Positions 48,234-57,714 of a DNA stretch of 64,000 nucleotides are shown in pieces; within the stretch, counting starts at the first letter, position 1, and each line of letters begins with the position of its first letter. Below the pieces are notes generated by a model. It searched no databases, had not been told where the DNA came from, and saw only the letters and a program-made list of their open reading frames with translations. The translations under genes were made by a program, and so were the position numbers. The stretch spans positions 1 through 64,000 of the forward strand of contig JBDHRV010000001.1 in NCBI GenBank assembly GCA_039807745.1, given 5' to 3'. The DNA is from JAEUMW01 sp039807745. GTDB taxonomy: Bacteria > Pseudomonadota > Gammaproteobacteria > Burkholderiales > JAEUMW01.

Positions 48234-49298
48234 ATGGCTCTCGTCTCCCTTCGGCAACTGCTCGACCACGCCGCCGAGAACGGCTACGGCTTGCCGGCTT
48301 TCAACGTGAACAATCTGGAGCAGATCCAGGCCATCATGCAGGCGGCGGACGAGTGCGACAGCCCCGTCATCATGCAGGGCTCGGCCGGGGCGCGTAAGTA
48401 CGCCGGCGAGCCGTTCCTGCGGCACCTCATCGCCGCGGCGGTGGAGGCCTATCCGCACATCCCGATCGTCATGCACCAGGATCACGGTGCGACACCGGCG
48501 GTGTGCGTGAACGCCATTCGCTCCGGCTTCTCCAGCGTCATGATGGATGGGTCGCTGCGCGAAGACGCGAAGACCCCGGCCAGCTATGACTACAACGTCG
48601 ACGTGACGCGCAAGGTGGTCGACATGGCGCACGCCGTGGGGGTCTCGGTGGAAGGCGAGCTCGGCTGTCTCGGATCGCTGGAGACGGGCATGGGCGAGAA
48701 GGAGGACGGGCACGGGGCCGAGGGCAAGCTCTCCCACGACCAGCTTCTGACCGACCCGGACGAAGCCGCCCAGTTCGTCAAGGCGACCCAGGTCGACGCG
48801 CTCGCGATCGCGATCGGCACCAGCCACGGCGCGTACAAATTCACCCGCAAGCCGACCGGCGACATCCTCGCCATCGAGCGCGTGAAGGAGATCCATGCCC
48901 GCCTGCCGAACACCCATCTCGTGATGCACGGCTCGTCGTCGGTGCCGCAGGACTGGCTCGAGATCATCCGCGAGTTCGGCGGCGAGATGAAGGAAACGTA
49001 CGGCGTGCCGGTAGAGGAGATCCAGGAGGGCATCAAGCACGGCGTGCGCAAGATCAACATCGACACCGACATCCGCCTTGCCATGACCGGTGCCGTCCGC
49101 CGCCATCTGGCGAAGAACAAGAGCGAGTTCGATCCGCGCAAGTTCCTGAAGGATGCGACGGCCGCGGCCAAGGACATCTGCAAGGCGCGCTTCGAGGCCT
49201 TCGGCTGCGCCGGGCAGGCGTCGAAGATCACGCCGGTTGCGCTGGACGCCATGGCTACGCGCTACGGCAAGGGCGAGCTGAAGGCGATCGTGAACTGA
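48234..49298 (+). CDS. fba: Class II fructose-1,6-bisphosphate aldolase
   Basis: This zinc-dependent aldolase cleaves or forms fructose-1,6-bisphosphate, and in related autotrophs also sedoheptulose-1,7-bisphosphate. The 354-residue protein has the metal motif VMHQDHGATP, EGELGCLGSLETG, and HGSSSVPQ. The sequence resembles the CbbA-type enzyme of beta and gammaproteobacteria. GGAGGT lies upstream of the ATG. It is the last of the sugar-phosphate genes. Confidence 0.96.
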   Translation: MALVSLRQLLDHAAENGYGLPAFNVNNLEQIQAIMQAADECDSPVIMQGSAGARKYAGEPFLRHLIAAAVEAYPHIPIVMHQDHGATPAVCVNAIRSGFSSVMMDGSLREDAKTPASYDYNVDVTRKVVDMAHAVGVSVEGELGCLGSLETGMGEKEDGHGAEGKLSHDQLLTDPDEAAQFVKATQVDALAIAIGTSHGAYKFTRKPTGDILAIERVKEIHARLPNTHLVMHGSSSVPQDWLEIIREFGGEMKETYGVPVEEIQEGIKHGVRKINIDTDIRLAMTGAVRRHLAKNKSEFDPRKFLKDATAAAKDICKARFEAFGCAGQASKITPVALDAMATRYGKGELKAIVN

Positions 49299-49321
49299 AG
49301 CTGCGCGGCTCGCGTTTTCCG

Positions 49322-50077
49322 ATGACCGACTACCCTTCGATTGCGCGCATCCTGCAGGATGCGCTCGGGCTCAAGCTGCCGCCGATCGCGGTGTGTCTCG
49401 CCGACACGGTCCCCGCGAGCGTTCCGGCGCAGCGGGGCAGGGTGCCAGCGGGATGCGTGTTCTGGGAGCTGGCGGCGCACGGCGCCATCGCCACTTCGGC
49501 GCCGGATCACGACCTCTGCGCGGTCGGCGTGCATACCCACCACCTCGCCGATCCGTCCCCGCATCACGCGCGGGAGCTCGCGAACGTGCTCCAGGTGATG
49601 GCGGGGATGGAGTACGTGCGCGAGCAGGACGTCGCGGGCATCCCTGTCCTCCGCGATGCGGTGCGGCACGTCGTCTATGCACCACTCGCCCAGACGCCGC
49701 TCGCGCCGGACGTGGTGCTGCTGTTCGCCCATGCGCGGCAGGGCCTGGTGATCACGGAAGCGATCCAGCAGGTCGATCCCGAACTGCCCCCCGCGCTCGG
49801 TCGACCGGCCTGTGCGGTCGTGCCGCAGGCGGTAAACAGCGGGCGCGCCGCTTTGAGCCTGGGATGTTGCGGGGCGCGGGCGTATCTCGACGCGTTGACC
49901 GATGATACGGCGGTGTGGGCGTTGCCCGGAGCGAAGATCGCGCTGTACGCGGCGCGTATCGCCAAGCTCGCTGCGGCTAACGACGTCCTTGGGCGCTTCC
50001 ACGCACTGCGTCGAGAGGACGTGGTGGCGGGCAACACGCCGACCTACGCCGAGTCGCTGGCGCGCATGCAGGGTTGA
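49322..50077 (+). CDS. DUF169 family protein
   Basis: This 251-residue protein without signal peptide resembles the DUF169 (COG2043) family, whose function is unknown. Conserved-looking cysteines include C25, C45 and the pair in LGCCGARAY. The block VVLLFAHARQGLVI is also typical. It starts 23 bp after fba without a good ribosome site and may be cotranscribed. It converges with the next gene on the minus strand, 18 bp apart. Confidence 0.75.
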   Translation: MTDYPSIARILQDALGLKLPPIAVCLADTVPASVPAQRGRVPAGCVFWELAAHGAIATSAPDHDLCAVGVHTHHLADPSPHHARELANVLQVMAGMEYVREQDVAGIPVLRDAVRHVVYAPLAQTPLAPDVVLLFAHARQGLVITEAIQQVDPELPPALGRPACAVVPQAVNSGRAALSLGCCGARAYLDALTDDTAVWALPGAKIALYAARIAKLAAANDVLGRFHALRREDVVAGNTPTYAESLARMQG

Positions 50078-50095
50078 CGCGACGGCCCGGGGCGA

Positions 50096-50701
50096 TCAGG
50101 CCAGGCGCACCAGCGTACCCGCCGGGGGTGATACCGGAAGATCCATGTTCGCGGCGCGCAGGGCGTCCAGCGTGACGCCGCTGCGACGTGCGATGTCCTC
50201 GAGCGCCTCCCCCGGTTGCACGAACGCCTCGTCTGCCAGCAGCACGCCGTTCGCGTCGCGGCGTATCGTCCGCAGGGTCGCGTGCTCCCGTGTCTTCTCC
50301 ATCATGGTCGTGTTGCCACGGGCGTCGAGATGCACGTGCAGGAAGCGCTCGGGTGTGCAGCCGAAGACGAAGTGCCGCGTTCGATTGCCGTAATCGTCGA
50401 TGATCCAGGCCGGATGTCCGGCGACCTCGCACGATCTCATCACCCCGCCCGAACCGATTGACCGCACCGAAGGTTCGGCAGGCGGCGCCGGGCCCCAGGG
50501 ATCGGCGCAGGGGATATCCCGTCCCGTGGCGTCGAGCAACCGGGTCGCGCCCGGTCCGCCGACCTGGGCCAGCAGAACGGGTTCTTGAGCGGCATCGAGC
50601 CATTCCAGGCGCATGGCGCCGGCGCTGCTCACGCACCGCAGTGTGGCGACCGGCGCGCCGCTGGCAAGACGGAAAGTGTGCCGGAACGAGGGGTGGTTCA
50701 C
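50096..50701 (-). CDS. Protein with C-terminal LysM-like domain, no signal peptide
   Basis: I do not recognise the N-terminal part. The 201-residue protein has a beta-rich N-terminal region (about 1-155), including FGCTPERFLHVHLDARGN, and a C-terminal LysM-like segment at about 158-200 (FVQPGEALEDIARRSG, then MDLPVSPPAGTLVRL). There is no visible export signal, which is unusual for LysM. It lies 11 bp downstream of rlpA, so it probably belongs to the mre-mrd-rlpA transcript and to wall growth. Confidence 0.7.
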   Translation of the reverse strand: MNHPSFRHTFRLASGAPVATLRCVSSAGAMRLEWLDAAQEPVLLAQVGGPGATRLLDATGRDIPCADPWGPAPPAEPSVRSIGSGGVMRSCEVAGHPAWIIDDYGNRTRHFVFGCTPERFLHVHLDARGNTTMMEKTREHATLRTIRRDANGVLLADEAFVQPGEALEDIARRSGVTLDALRAANMDLPVSPPAGTLVRLA

Positions 50702-50712
50702 CGCGGGTGTCC

Positions 50713-51681
50713 TCAGCGCGCGGTAACAATGGCCTTGATGCCGAGCCGGGACGCCAGACTGGCCGCGGCATCGCGCGCCTGGGCGTCGCTCGCATACGGC
50801 CCCGACTGGACGCGGTAGAGGCCGTTTAACAGGACGACATCGAGTGCACCCGAGGCGTCACCGGCTTGGCCCTTGAGACGGGCGACGAATCCCTCGGCGT
50901 TGTCCTTCGCACTGAACGCGCCGAGCTGAAGGAAGATGCCGCGGGTCTCGTCGACTTCCTTGAGCACTGCCGGCTGCCTTGCCGGCTCGACTGCCGGCGC
51001 CGGGCGCACCGGCTCAGCCCGCGCTGCGACGGAGGCCGGATAACCCGTGGCGGGGATCTCACGCCCGGGGATCACGAGCTCTACTTCGACCAGTCCGCTC
51101 CCGCCTGCGAGCGTGCCGATGCGGTAGGCAGCCGCGTACGAAAGATCGATCACGCGATCGTGCAGGAACGGGCCGCGGTCGTTGACGCGGACGAGCACCG
51201 TGCGGCGGGTATTGAGATTGGTGACGCGGGCGTAGCTCGGAATCGGCAGCGTGGGGTGCGCGGCCGTCATGGCGTACATGTCGTAGATCTCACCCGATGA
51301 GGTCGCCTTGCCGTGGTAGCGCCGTCCGTACCAGCTTGCCACACCGGTCTGGCGATAGGGTTGCAGCGTGGTCAGGGGGGTGTAGGTCCTGCCGAATACC
51401 TCGTACGGCCGATTCGAGGCAGGCCGCAGCGGCTCCACCCTGGGCACGGCGTCCGGGAGGCGATCCAGATTCGGCGGCGGATTGTCCCCCGGTCCGTCGT
51501 CGAGGTAGTAAGCCCCGCCGCGCTTCGCTGCAGGCGGCTCGGCCTGCTTGACGGGAGCCGCCGGCGCGATCGGACCGGGCGCCGGCTTGGAAGGCGCGCC
51601 GCCGCACGCCGCGAGGGCGAGCGTCGCCAGCCCTGCCGCCACAGGTGCGCCAAAGTCCCGCAAGGAAACGAGCTCCCTCAC
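50713..51681 (-). CDS. rlpA: Septal lytic transglycosylase / lipoprotein RlpA
   Basis: RlpA cleaves naked glycan strands at the septum in some bacteria. The 322-residue product has a lipobox (LALAAC, lipidated Cys near 26), a double-psi beta-barrel domain at about 113-205 with GVASWYGRRYHG and VNDRGPFLHDRVIDLS, and a C-terminal SPOR domain at about 245-320. The start overlaps the rodA stop as ATGA. It follows rodA and mrdA, the normal order. Confidence 0.95.
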   Translation of the reverse strand: MRELVSLRDFGAPVAAGLATLALAACGGAPSKPAPGPIAPAAPVKQAEPPAAKRGGAYYLDDGPGDNPPPNLDRLPDAVPRVEPLRPASNRPYEVFGRTYTPLTTLQPYRQTGVASWYGRRYHGKATSSGEIYDMYAMTAAHPTLPIPSYARVTNLNTRRTVLVRVNDRGPFLHDRVIDLSYAAAYRIGTLAGGSGLVEVELVIPGREIPATGYPASVAARAEPVRPAPAVEPARQPAVLKEVDETRGIFLQLGAFSAKDNAEGFVARLKGQAGDASGALDVVLLNGLYRVQSGPYASDAQARDAAASLASRLGIKAIVTAR

Positions 51682-52784
51682 GTCTGTACCAGCTTACGGT
51701 TGGTTCGGATGCTCATCAGAATGCCAAAGCCGAGGAAGAGCGTCACCAGGGCGGTGCCGCCGTAGCTGATGAGGGGCAGTGGCACCCCGACCACGGGCAG
51801 GATCCCGCTCACCATGCCCATGTTGACGAAGGCGTAGGTGAAGAACGAGAGCGCGATCGAACCGGCGAGCAGGCGCGCAAACAGGCTGGGCGCCTCGGCG
51901 GCGATGATGAGTCCGCGCCCGATCACGAGCAGGAACAGGCACAGGAGCAAGCCGTTGCCGACTAGGCCGAACTCTTCGGAGTAGACCGCGAAGATGAAGT
52001 CGGTGGTGCGCTCGGGCAGGAAATCCAGGTGCGTCTGCGTGCCGTTCAGCCACCCCTTGCCGGAGACGCCGCCCGATCCCACAGCGATCGTCGACTGTAT
52101 CGTGTGGTAGCCCGCGCCCAGCGGATCCTGGGTCGGATCGATCAGGGTCAGGATGCGCCGCCTCTGATAGTCGTGCATCATGGACCACAGCACCGGCAGG
52201 CTCGCGCAGCCCGCGGCGAAGAGGCCGAGCAGGATCTTCCACGACAGTCCCGCCAGAAAAATCACGTAGAACCCGGATGCGAGAATGAGGAGCGCGGTCC
52301 CGAGATCCGGCTGCTTGGCAATGAGCCCGATCGGCACCAGCAGCAGGGCTGCCGCAATCGCGAAGTGCTTGACGCGCAGCGTCGCCTCGTAGCGGTCGAA
52401 GTACCAAGCCAGCATCAGCGGCACGGCGATCTTCATGAGCTCGGACGGCTGGATGCGCGTGACGCCGAGGTCGAGCCAGCGCTGAGCGCCGTTCACGATC
52501 TCACCGAAGAGTTCGACGGCGACCAGGAGAACGATGCCGACGACGTATGCCGGGACGGCGAAGTTCTTCAGGATGTGGGGCGGGATGTTCGCCGCGACCC
52601 ACATCACGGCGAACGCCACCCCGACGTTCGCGAGTTGTCCGACGACCCGCGTGGTGTTCTGCTCCGCGGCGCTGTAGAGGGTCATCAGCCCGACCCCGAG
52701 CAGCAACAACACGGAAGTCAGCAGAAAGCTGTCGATGTGGCCGGCGAGAAAGGTCGCGATGCGCTTAATCGCCTGCGTCGGCAT
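51678..52784 (-). CDS. rodA: Peptidoglycan glycosyltransferase RodA
   Basis: RodA is a SEDS-family polymerase working with PBP2 in lateral wall growth. The 368-residue protein has about ten membrane helices. Family motifs visible are ITRIQPSELMKIA-like GVTRIQPSELMK, KQPDLGTALLIL, and GSGGVSGKGWLNG. The C-terminus includes PVVGVPLPLISYGGTALV. Its start overlaps the mrdA 3' end by 20 bp. Confidence 0.96.
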   Translation of the reverse strand: MPTQAIKRIATFLAGHIDSFLLTSVLLLLGVGLMTLYSAAEQNTTRVVGQLANVGVAFAVMWVAANIPPHILKNFAVPAYVVGIVLLVAVELFGEIVNGAQRWLDLGVTRIQPSELMKIAVPLMLAWYFDRYEATLRVKHFAIAAALLLVPIGLIAKQPDLGTALLILASGFYVIFLAGLSWKILLGLFAAGCASLPVLWSMMHDYQRRRILTLIDPTQDPLGAGYHTIQSTIAVGSGGVSGKGWLNGTQTHLDFLPERTTDFIFAVYSEEFGLVGNGLLLCLFLLVIGRGLIIAAEAPSLFARLLAGSIALSFFTYAFVNMGMVSGILPVVGVPLPLISYGGTALVTLFLGFGILMSIRTNRKLVQT

Positions 52785-54663
52785 CGTCCTCTCCGACTTG
52801 CATCGATTCTGGCAGCTTGCCCAGGAGGTAGAAGTCCAGCAGTTTGCGTGCGATCGGCGCCGCGGTCGAGCCGCCGTGGCCGCCGTTCTCGACCATGATG
52901 CCGAGCGCGATCCTCGGATCGTCCGCGGGGGCGAAGGCGATGAAGAGCGCGTGGTCGCGATGGCGCTCTGCGACCTTCTTCTCGTCGTATCGCTCGCCCT
53001 GCTTCATCGCGATCACCTGGGCGGTACCGGTCTTCCCGCCGAAGACGTACTGGGCGCCTGCGCCCGCCCGCCCCGCGGTCCCGCCGGGTCGGGTGACGTC
53101 CACCATGGCGGCTTTCACCCGCTGCACGTTTTCGCGCTTCAGATCCAGCATCCGGACTGGCGCCGTTGCGACGGGGGTCAGGGTCTTGGTGCGGCTGTCC
53201 TCGATCTCCCGCACGAGGTGGGGCTGGTACACGGCGCCGTTTGCCGCGATCACCGCCGTGCCCAGCGCGAGCTGCAGCGGGGTGGCAAGGTTGTACCCCT
53301 GGCCAATGCCGACCGAAATCGTGTCACCGGCGAACCATTTCTGCTTGTAGCGCCTCATCTTCCAGGCCTGGTTCGGCAGCACGCCGGGTTGCTCGCCCTT
53401 GATGTCGATGCCGGTCTTGGAGCCGAAGCCGAGCTGGCTCACGAAGTCGTGGATGGCGTCGATGCCGAGCTCCTGCGCGAGACCGTAGTAGTAGGTGTCG
53501 CACGAGATCACGATCGACTTGTGCAGGTCCACCATGCCGTGGCCGCCGGCCTTCCAGTCGCGCCAGCGATGGCTCACCCCGGGCAGCATGAAGTAGCCGG
53601 GATCGGCGATCGTGTAGGACGGCGAGCGTTTACCGAGTTCCAGGGCGGCGAGCGCCATGAATGGCTTGAAGGTCGAGCCCGGCGGGTACTGACCCTGCAG
53701 CCCGCGGTTGTTCAAGGGCTTGTCGGGGTTGTTGTTGAGCGCGTCCCAGTTTTGCGGGTCGATGCCGTCGACGAAAAGATTCGGGTCGAAGCTCGGACGC
53801 GAGACGAGCGCGAGCACCCCACCCGTCTTCGGTTCGATTGCCACCAGCGCACCGCGGTAATTGCCGAAGATCTTCTCCGCGACTTCCTGCAACCGCAGAT
53901 CGAGCGCGAGGATCAGATTGTTGCCGGACACGGGCGGCTGCCGGGCGAGCGAGCGCACCGCGCGGCCGCCCGAATCCACCTCTACCCGCTCGAAGCCGGT
54001 GATGCCGTGCAGGTCGCGTTCGTACGACTCCTCCAGGCCGAACTTGCCGATGTGGTCGGTGCCCCGGTAGTTGGCGGTGTCGCCCCGCGCTTCGATCTGC
54101 TCCAGGTCGCGGTCGCTGATGCGGCCGATATACCCGACCGAGTGCGCCGCATGCTCCCCGTTCGGATACTGACGAAACAGGCGGGCGTTGATCTCGACGC
54201 CGGGGAACCGGTAACGATTGGCCGCGAACTTCGCCACTTCCTCCTCGGACAGGCGTGTGCGGATGGGCAGGCTCTCGAAGCTCTTGCTCTCGTCCATCAA
54301 GCGCTTGAAGCGCTTGCGGTCCTTGGCGGTGATCTCCACCACCGATGCGAGCCCGCTGATGGCGGCTTCCAGATCGGGCACCTTGCTCGGCGTGATCTCG
54401 AGCGTGTAGGCGGAATAGTTGTGGGCGAGGACGACACCGTTGCGGTCCAGTATCAGCCCGCGGTTCGGCACCACGGGAACGATGGAGATGCGATTGTTTT
54501 CCGCCAGCGCATGGTAGTAGTCGTGCTGGACGACCTGGACGTAGAAGAAGCGAGTGAGCAGTATGGCGAAGAGGACCACGACCACGCTGCCGGCAACGGC
54601 GAGCCGTGCGCGGAAGCGGGAGAGCTCGACCTCGGGGTTGCGAATTTCAACGCGGCGTGACAT
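52765..54663 (-). CDS. mrdA: Penicillin-binding protein 2
   Basis: PBP2 is the transpeptidase of the elongasome. With ATG 54663 (MSRRVEIRNPEVE) it has 632 residues. There is one N-terminal membrane helix (about 20-42), a dimerisation domain, and the transpeptidase domain with S330 in PPGSTFKPFM, the SCD triad motif in SCDTYYYG, and KTGTAQ near the C-terminus. The open frame upstream reads through mreD and is not used. Confidence 0.97.
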   Translation of the reverse strand: MSRRVEIRNPEVELSRFRARLAVAGSVVVVLFAILLTRFFYVQVVQHDYYHALAENNRISIVPVVPNRGLILDRNGVVLAHNYSAYTLEITPSKVPDLEAAISGLASVVEITAKDRKRFKRLMDESKSFESLPIRTRLSEEEVAKFAANRYRFPGVEINARLFRQYPNGEHAAHSVGYIGRISDRDLEQIEARGDTANYRGTDHIGKFGLEESYERDLHGITGFERVEVDSGGRAVRSLARQPPVSGNNLILALDLRLQEVAEKIFGNYRGALVAIEPKTGGVLALVSRPSFDPNLFVDGIDPQNWDALNNNPDKPLNNRGLQGQYPPGSTFKPFMALAALELGKRSPSYTIADPGYFMLPGVSHRWRDWKAGGHGMVDLHKSIVISCDTYYYGLAQELGIDAIHDFVSQLGFGSKTGIDIKGEQPGVLPNQAWKMRRYKQKWFAGDTISVGIGQGYNLATPLQLALGTAVIAANGAVYQPHLVREIEDSRTKTLTPVATAPVRMLDLKRENVQRVKAAMVDVTRPGGTAGRAGAGAQYVFGGKTGTAQVIAMKQGERYDEKKVAERHRDHALFIAFAPADDPRIALGIMVENGGHGGSTAAPIARKLLDFYLLGKLPESMQVGEDDADAGD

Positions 54664-54671
54664 CGGACGAA

Positions 54672-55196
54672 TCAGACGCGATCGGCGTCGGGTTTGGGTT
54701 TCTGCGGCAGGATCAGCGTCACCGTGAGCAACGGCCACAGCAGGGCAGCGACCACGGGTCCCAGGAAATAAAGCCAGCCGGGAAACTCGGCACCTTCCGC
54801 CATGCGCACGAGCAGCATGATGAGCTTCACCACCTGCAGCATCACGAGCACGTGGATGGTCTGCGGCACGATGTCGAACATCAGCACGCGCCGATGCGCG
54901 AGGGTGGCCATCAGCGCGAGCGCCGTGTAGCCGAGCGCATACTGCCCGAACAATGCGCCCTCGGCGACGTCCATCGCGAGGCCGAGCAGCCACGGTAACA
55001 GGAACCCGAGCCGGCGCGGATAGTGGATGAGCCAGTACGTGAGGAGCAGCGCAACGAAATCCGGCCGCCAGAGGAGCGCCTGGCCCGAGGCGGGCAGGAG
55101 ATTGAGCACGAAGGCGGCAGCCAGCGTGCCCGCCACGAAGAAGGGGTTGACCGGGAGCAGGATCTCCGTCGGCTGCTCTGCACGAGACTGGTTCAC
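54672..55196 (-). CDS. mreD: Rod-shape-determining protein MreD
   Basis: MreD is a small membrane partner of MreC in the elongasome. The 174-residue protein has about five membrane helices (first at about 15-35), with the family stretch FVALLLTYWLIHYPRRLG. Its start overlaps the mreC stop as ATGA, and mrdA begins 8 bp after it. Confidence 0.94.
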   Translation of the reverse strand: MNQSRAEQPTEILLPVNPFFVAGTLAAAFVLNLLPASGQALLWRPDFVALLLTYWLIHYPRRLGFLLPWLLGLAMDVAEGALFGQYALGYTALALMATLAHRRVLMFDIVPQTIHVLVMLQVVKLIMLLVRMAEGAEFPGWLYFLGPVVAALLWPLLTVTLILPQKPKPDADRV

Positions 55197-56095
55197 GATC
55201 CCTTCTTCTTCGACTTGACCGACTTGGTGACCGGCTCCTGCTCAGGCGGCTTCTCGGGCAGCGCGCGGTTTTCGAGCACGAGCAGCACCAGACTGCCGCG
55301 GTTCACACCAGCGCTGGGCGAACATTCGATGCGCGCGAAGGCGTTCGTCGCACTGCGGTCCACGTTCGCCACCGTGGCCACCGGGAAGCCGGCCGGGTAG
55401 AGCCCGTCGATACCGGAAGTCACGAAGGTGTCTCCGACCTTGATGTCGGCGTTGACCGGCATGAAGCGAAGCTCGAGCACATCGTCCCGCCCGACCCCGA
55501 AGATCACGGACCGTGCGCCTGTGCGAAGGTTCTGCACCGGCACCGCCTGGTTCTTGTCGGTGATCAGGGTGACTTCCGATGCCAGGGGCAGGACCCGCGT
55601 CACCTGACCGACGAGCCCCGACTCGTCAATCACCGCCTGTCCAGCCCGCACGCCATGCTGTGAGCCGCGGTCGACCACGACCTTACGGGTGAAGGGGTCA
55701 CGCTTCGCATAGACGATCTCACCCAGTTGCAGGGTGAGATCACTGCGCGTGGAGGCGGAAAGCAGCTTCCGAAGCTGGCGCGTCTCCGCCGCGAGGGCAT
55801 CCATGCGGGCGGCCTTGCTCGAGAGCTCGAGGGTCTTCAGCCGCAGCGCCTCGTTCTCCTCCATCAATGTGGACTGGGCGGTGAAGAACGTGGCGAGGCG
55901 GATGAGTGCAGCGCCCGGCGCGCGGGCCGCACGCTCGAGCGGGTAGAGCGCCACCGAAACGGCTTCGCGAATGTGCTCCAGATACCTGAGCCGCGCGTCG
56001 GCGAACAGGAGGACGATCGACAGCAGGGCGAAGAACGTGAAGCGAGCGAGGGGGCTGGGCCCGCGCTCAAAGAATGGCGGGGTCTGGTCTTCCAT
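55193..56095 (-). CDS. mreC: Rod-shape-determining protein MreC
   Basis: MreC forms periplasmic filaments linking MreB to the wall enzymes. The 300-residue protein has one membrane helix (about 15-35), a coiled coil (about 65-110), and the beta-barrel domain with GLVGQVTRVLPLASEVTLITD split in two strands. The end has a basic tail (KSVKSKKKGS). An 82-bp spacer without clear features separates it from mreB. Confidence 0.95.
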   Translation of the reverse strand: MEDQTPPFFERGPSPLARFTFFALLSIVLLFADARLRYLEHIREAVSVALYPLERAARAPGAALIRLATFFTAQSTLMEENEALRLKTLELSSKAARMDALAAETRQLRKLLSASTRSDLTLQLGEIVYAKRDPFTRKVVVDRGSQHGVRAGQAVIDESGLVGQVTRVLPLASEVTLITDKNQAVPVQNLRTGARSVIFGVGRDDVLELRFMPVNADIKVGDTFVTSGIDGLYPAGFPVATVANVDRSATNAFARIECSPSAGVNRGSLVLLVLENRALPEKPPEQEPVTKSVKSKKKGS

Positions 56096-56177
56096 GCGGG
56101 AGCGGCCGCCGGCGCGGACTGCGCCAGCTACCCGGCGGGCGCGTCAGGAAGAGCGCGACCGCCGGGTAGAGCATGAC

Positions 56178-57221
56178 TTAGTCGTTGGTGAAGATGGCGG
56201 TGAAGCGGTCTATGTGTTCCAGCGCCTTGCCGGAGCCGCGAGCCACGCAGCTGAGCGGATCTTCGGCCACGACCACCGGCAGTCCGGTCTCCTCCATGAG
56301 GAGGCGGTCGATGTCGCGCAGCAAGGCGCCGCCCCCCGTGAGCACCATCCCCTTCTCCGCGATGTCCGCACCGAGCTCGGGAGGTGTTTGCTCAAGCGCG
56401 GTCTTGACTGCGCTCACGATCGAGTTGAGTGGCTCGGTGAGGGCCTCGAGAATCTCGTTGGACGAAATCGTGAAGCTGCGCGGAATCCCCTCCGCGAGAT
56501 TTCTACCTTTCACCTCTTTCTCCCGCACTTCCGATCCCGGGAACGCGGAGCCGATCTCCTTCTTGATCTCCTCGGCGGTCGTCTCGCCGATCAGCATGCC
56601 GTAGTTGCGGCGAATGTAGTTGATGATCGCCTCGTCGAACTTGTCTCCGCCCACGCGCACCGAGCCAGCGTACACGAGCCCTCCGAGCGAGATCACGCCG
56701 ACTTCCGTGGTACCGCCGCCGATATCGACGACCATCGACCCAGTCGGCTCTTCGACCGGCAGATCGGCGCCCAGCGCGGCCGCCATCGGTTCCTCGATCA
56801 GCTCGACCTTGCGCGCGCCCGCTCCGTACGCCGATTCACGGATCGCACGCCGCTCGACCTGCGTCGATCCGCAAGGCACGCAGATCACTATGCGCGGGCT
56901 GGGCGAAAAAAGGCGGGAGTCGTGCACCTTCTTGATGAACTGCTTCAGCATCTGTTCGGTGACGGTGAAGTCGGCAATCACGCCGTCCTTCATCGGGCGG
57001 ATGGCGGTGATGTTGCCCGGCGTGCGGCCGAGCATCTGTTTCGCCGCCAGACCGACCTGCTGGATCACCTTCTTGCCATTCGGCCCGCCTTCCTGGCGGA
57101 TGGCCACGACCGAGGGCTCGTTCAGCACGATCCCCTGACCGCGCACCCAGATGAGGGTGTTGGCGGTGCCGAGATCAATCGCGAGGTCATTGGAGAAGTA
57201 ACCGCTCAGGAAACCGAACAT
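56178..57221 (-). CDS. mreB: Rod-shape-determining actin homologue MreB
   Basis: MreB filaments guide lateral wall synthesis. The start is ATG 57221 (MFGFLSGYFSNDLAIDLGTA); six upstream in-frame residues are probably not made. The 347-residue protein has the actin-type phosphate 1 loop DLGTANTLI, phosphate 2 motif VVDIGGGTTEVGV, and adenosine motif LTGGGALL. It is first in mreBCD-mrdAB-rlpA. Confidence 0.98.
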   Translation of the reverse strand: MFGFLSGYFSNDLAIDLGTANTLIWVRGQGIVLNEPSVVAIRQEGGPNGKKVIQQVGLAAKQMLGRTPGNITAIRPMKDGVIADFTVTEQMLKQFIKKVHDSRLFSPSPRIVICVPCGSTQVERRAIRESAYGAGARKVELIEEPMAAALGADLPVEEPTGSMVVDIGGGTTEVGVISLGGLVYAGSVRVGGDKFDEAIINYIRRNYGMLIGETTAEEIKKEIGSAFPGSEVREKEVKGRNLAEGIPRSFTISSNEILEALTEPLNSIVSAVKTALEQTPPELGADIAEKGMVLTGGGALLRDIDRLLMEETGLPVVVAEDPLSCVARGSGKALEHIDRFTAIFTND

Positions 57222-57347
57222 TGGGGAATTCCGCTGCAAGATGTGAGATATAAATGAGTTATGATAACCTACTAACGTTCGGCAGTTGAAGTCCCGCGTT
57301 CTCTTCCGCGTTTACTCCGCAGCCCGTTATCACACTCGCTTTGCACC
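57222..57347. promoter_or_regulatory. Divergent AT-rich promoter region of mreB and gatCAB
   Basis: The 126-bp spacer is markedly AT-rich at 57240-57275 (ATATAAATGAGTTATGATAA), which contains -10-like hexamers for both strands such as TATGAT for gatC. No pair with a good -35 could be fixed. Confidence 0.5.
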
Positions 57348-57635
57348 ATGTCTCTCTGCCTCGAAGACGTCAAGCGCATCGCCCACCTCGCGCGGATCGC
57401 CGTGAGCGAGGAAGAAGCGGCGGCGGTGCTGGTTCAACTGAACGGCATCTTCGGGCTTATCGAGGAGATGCAGGCGGTGTCGACTGCCGGCATCTCGCCG
57501 ATGTCGCATGCGCAGGATGTCGTTCTGCGATTGCGCGAGGATGACGTGTGCGAGCGCGATCAGCACGAACTGTTCCAGAGCATTGCGCCCCAGGTCGAAG
57601 CGGGTCTCTACCTCGTCCCGAAGGTCATCGAGTAA
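57348..57635 (+). CDS. gatC: Asp/Glu-tRNA amidotransferase subunit C
   Basis: GatC stabilises the GatA-GatB complex. The 95-residue helical protein starts MSLCLEDVKRIAHLARIAVSE, the family N-terminus, and has LRLREDDV near residue 65. gatA follows after a 79-bp spacer without a clear signal. Confidence 0.96.
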   Translation: MSLCLEDVKRIAHLARIAVSEEEAAAVLVQLNGIFGLIEEMQAVSTAGISPMSHAQDVVLRLREDDVCERDQHELFQSIAPQVEAGLYLVPKVIE

Positions 57636-57714
57636 GCAGGCAGCGGCACCGTAGCGACCCGACGCAGCGGTCGCCCGACGCCAAGCCCGCGCTGTGCCAT
57701 AGTCCGGTCCACCC

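Noticed and set aside
52735..54660. 641-codon plus-strand open frame opposite mrdA
   Set aside because: It mirrors the PBP2 gene with no ribosome site or domain; long antisense frames are common at this GC.
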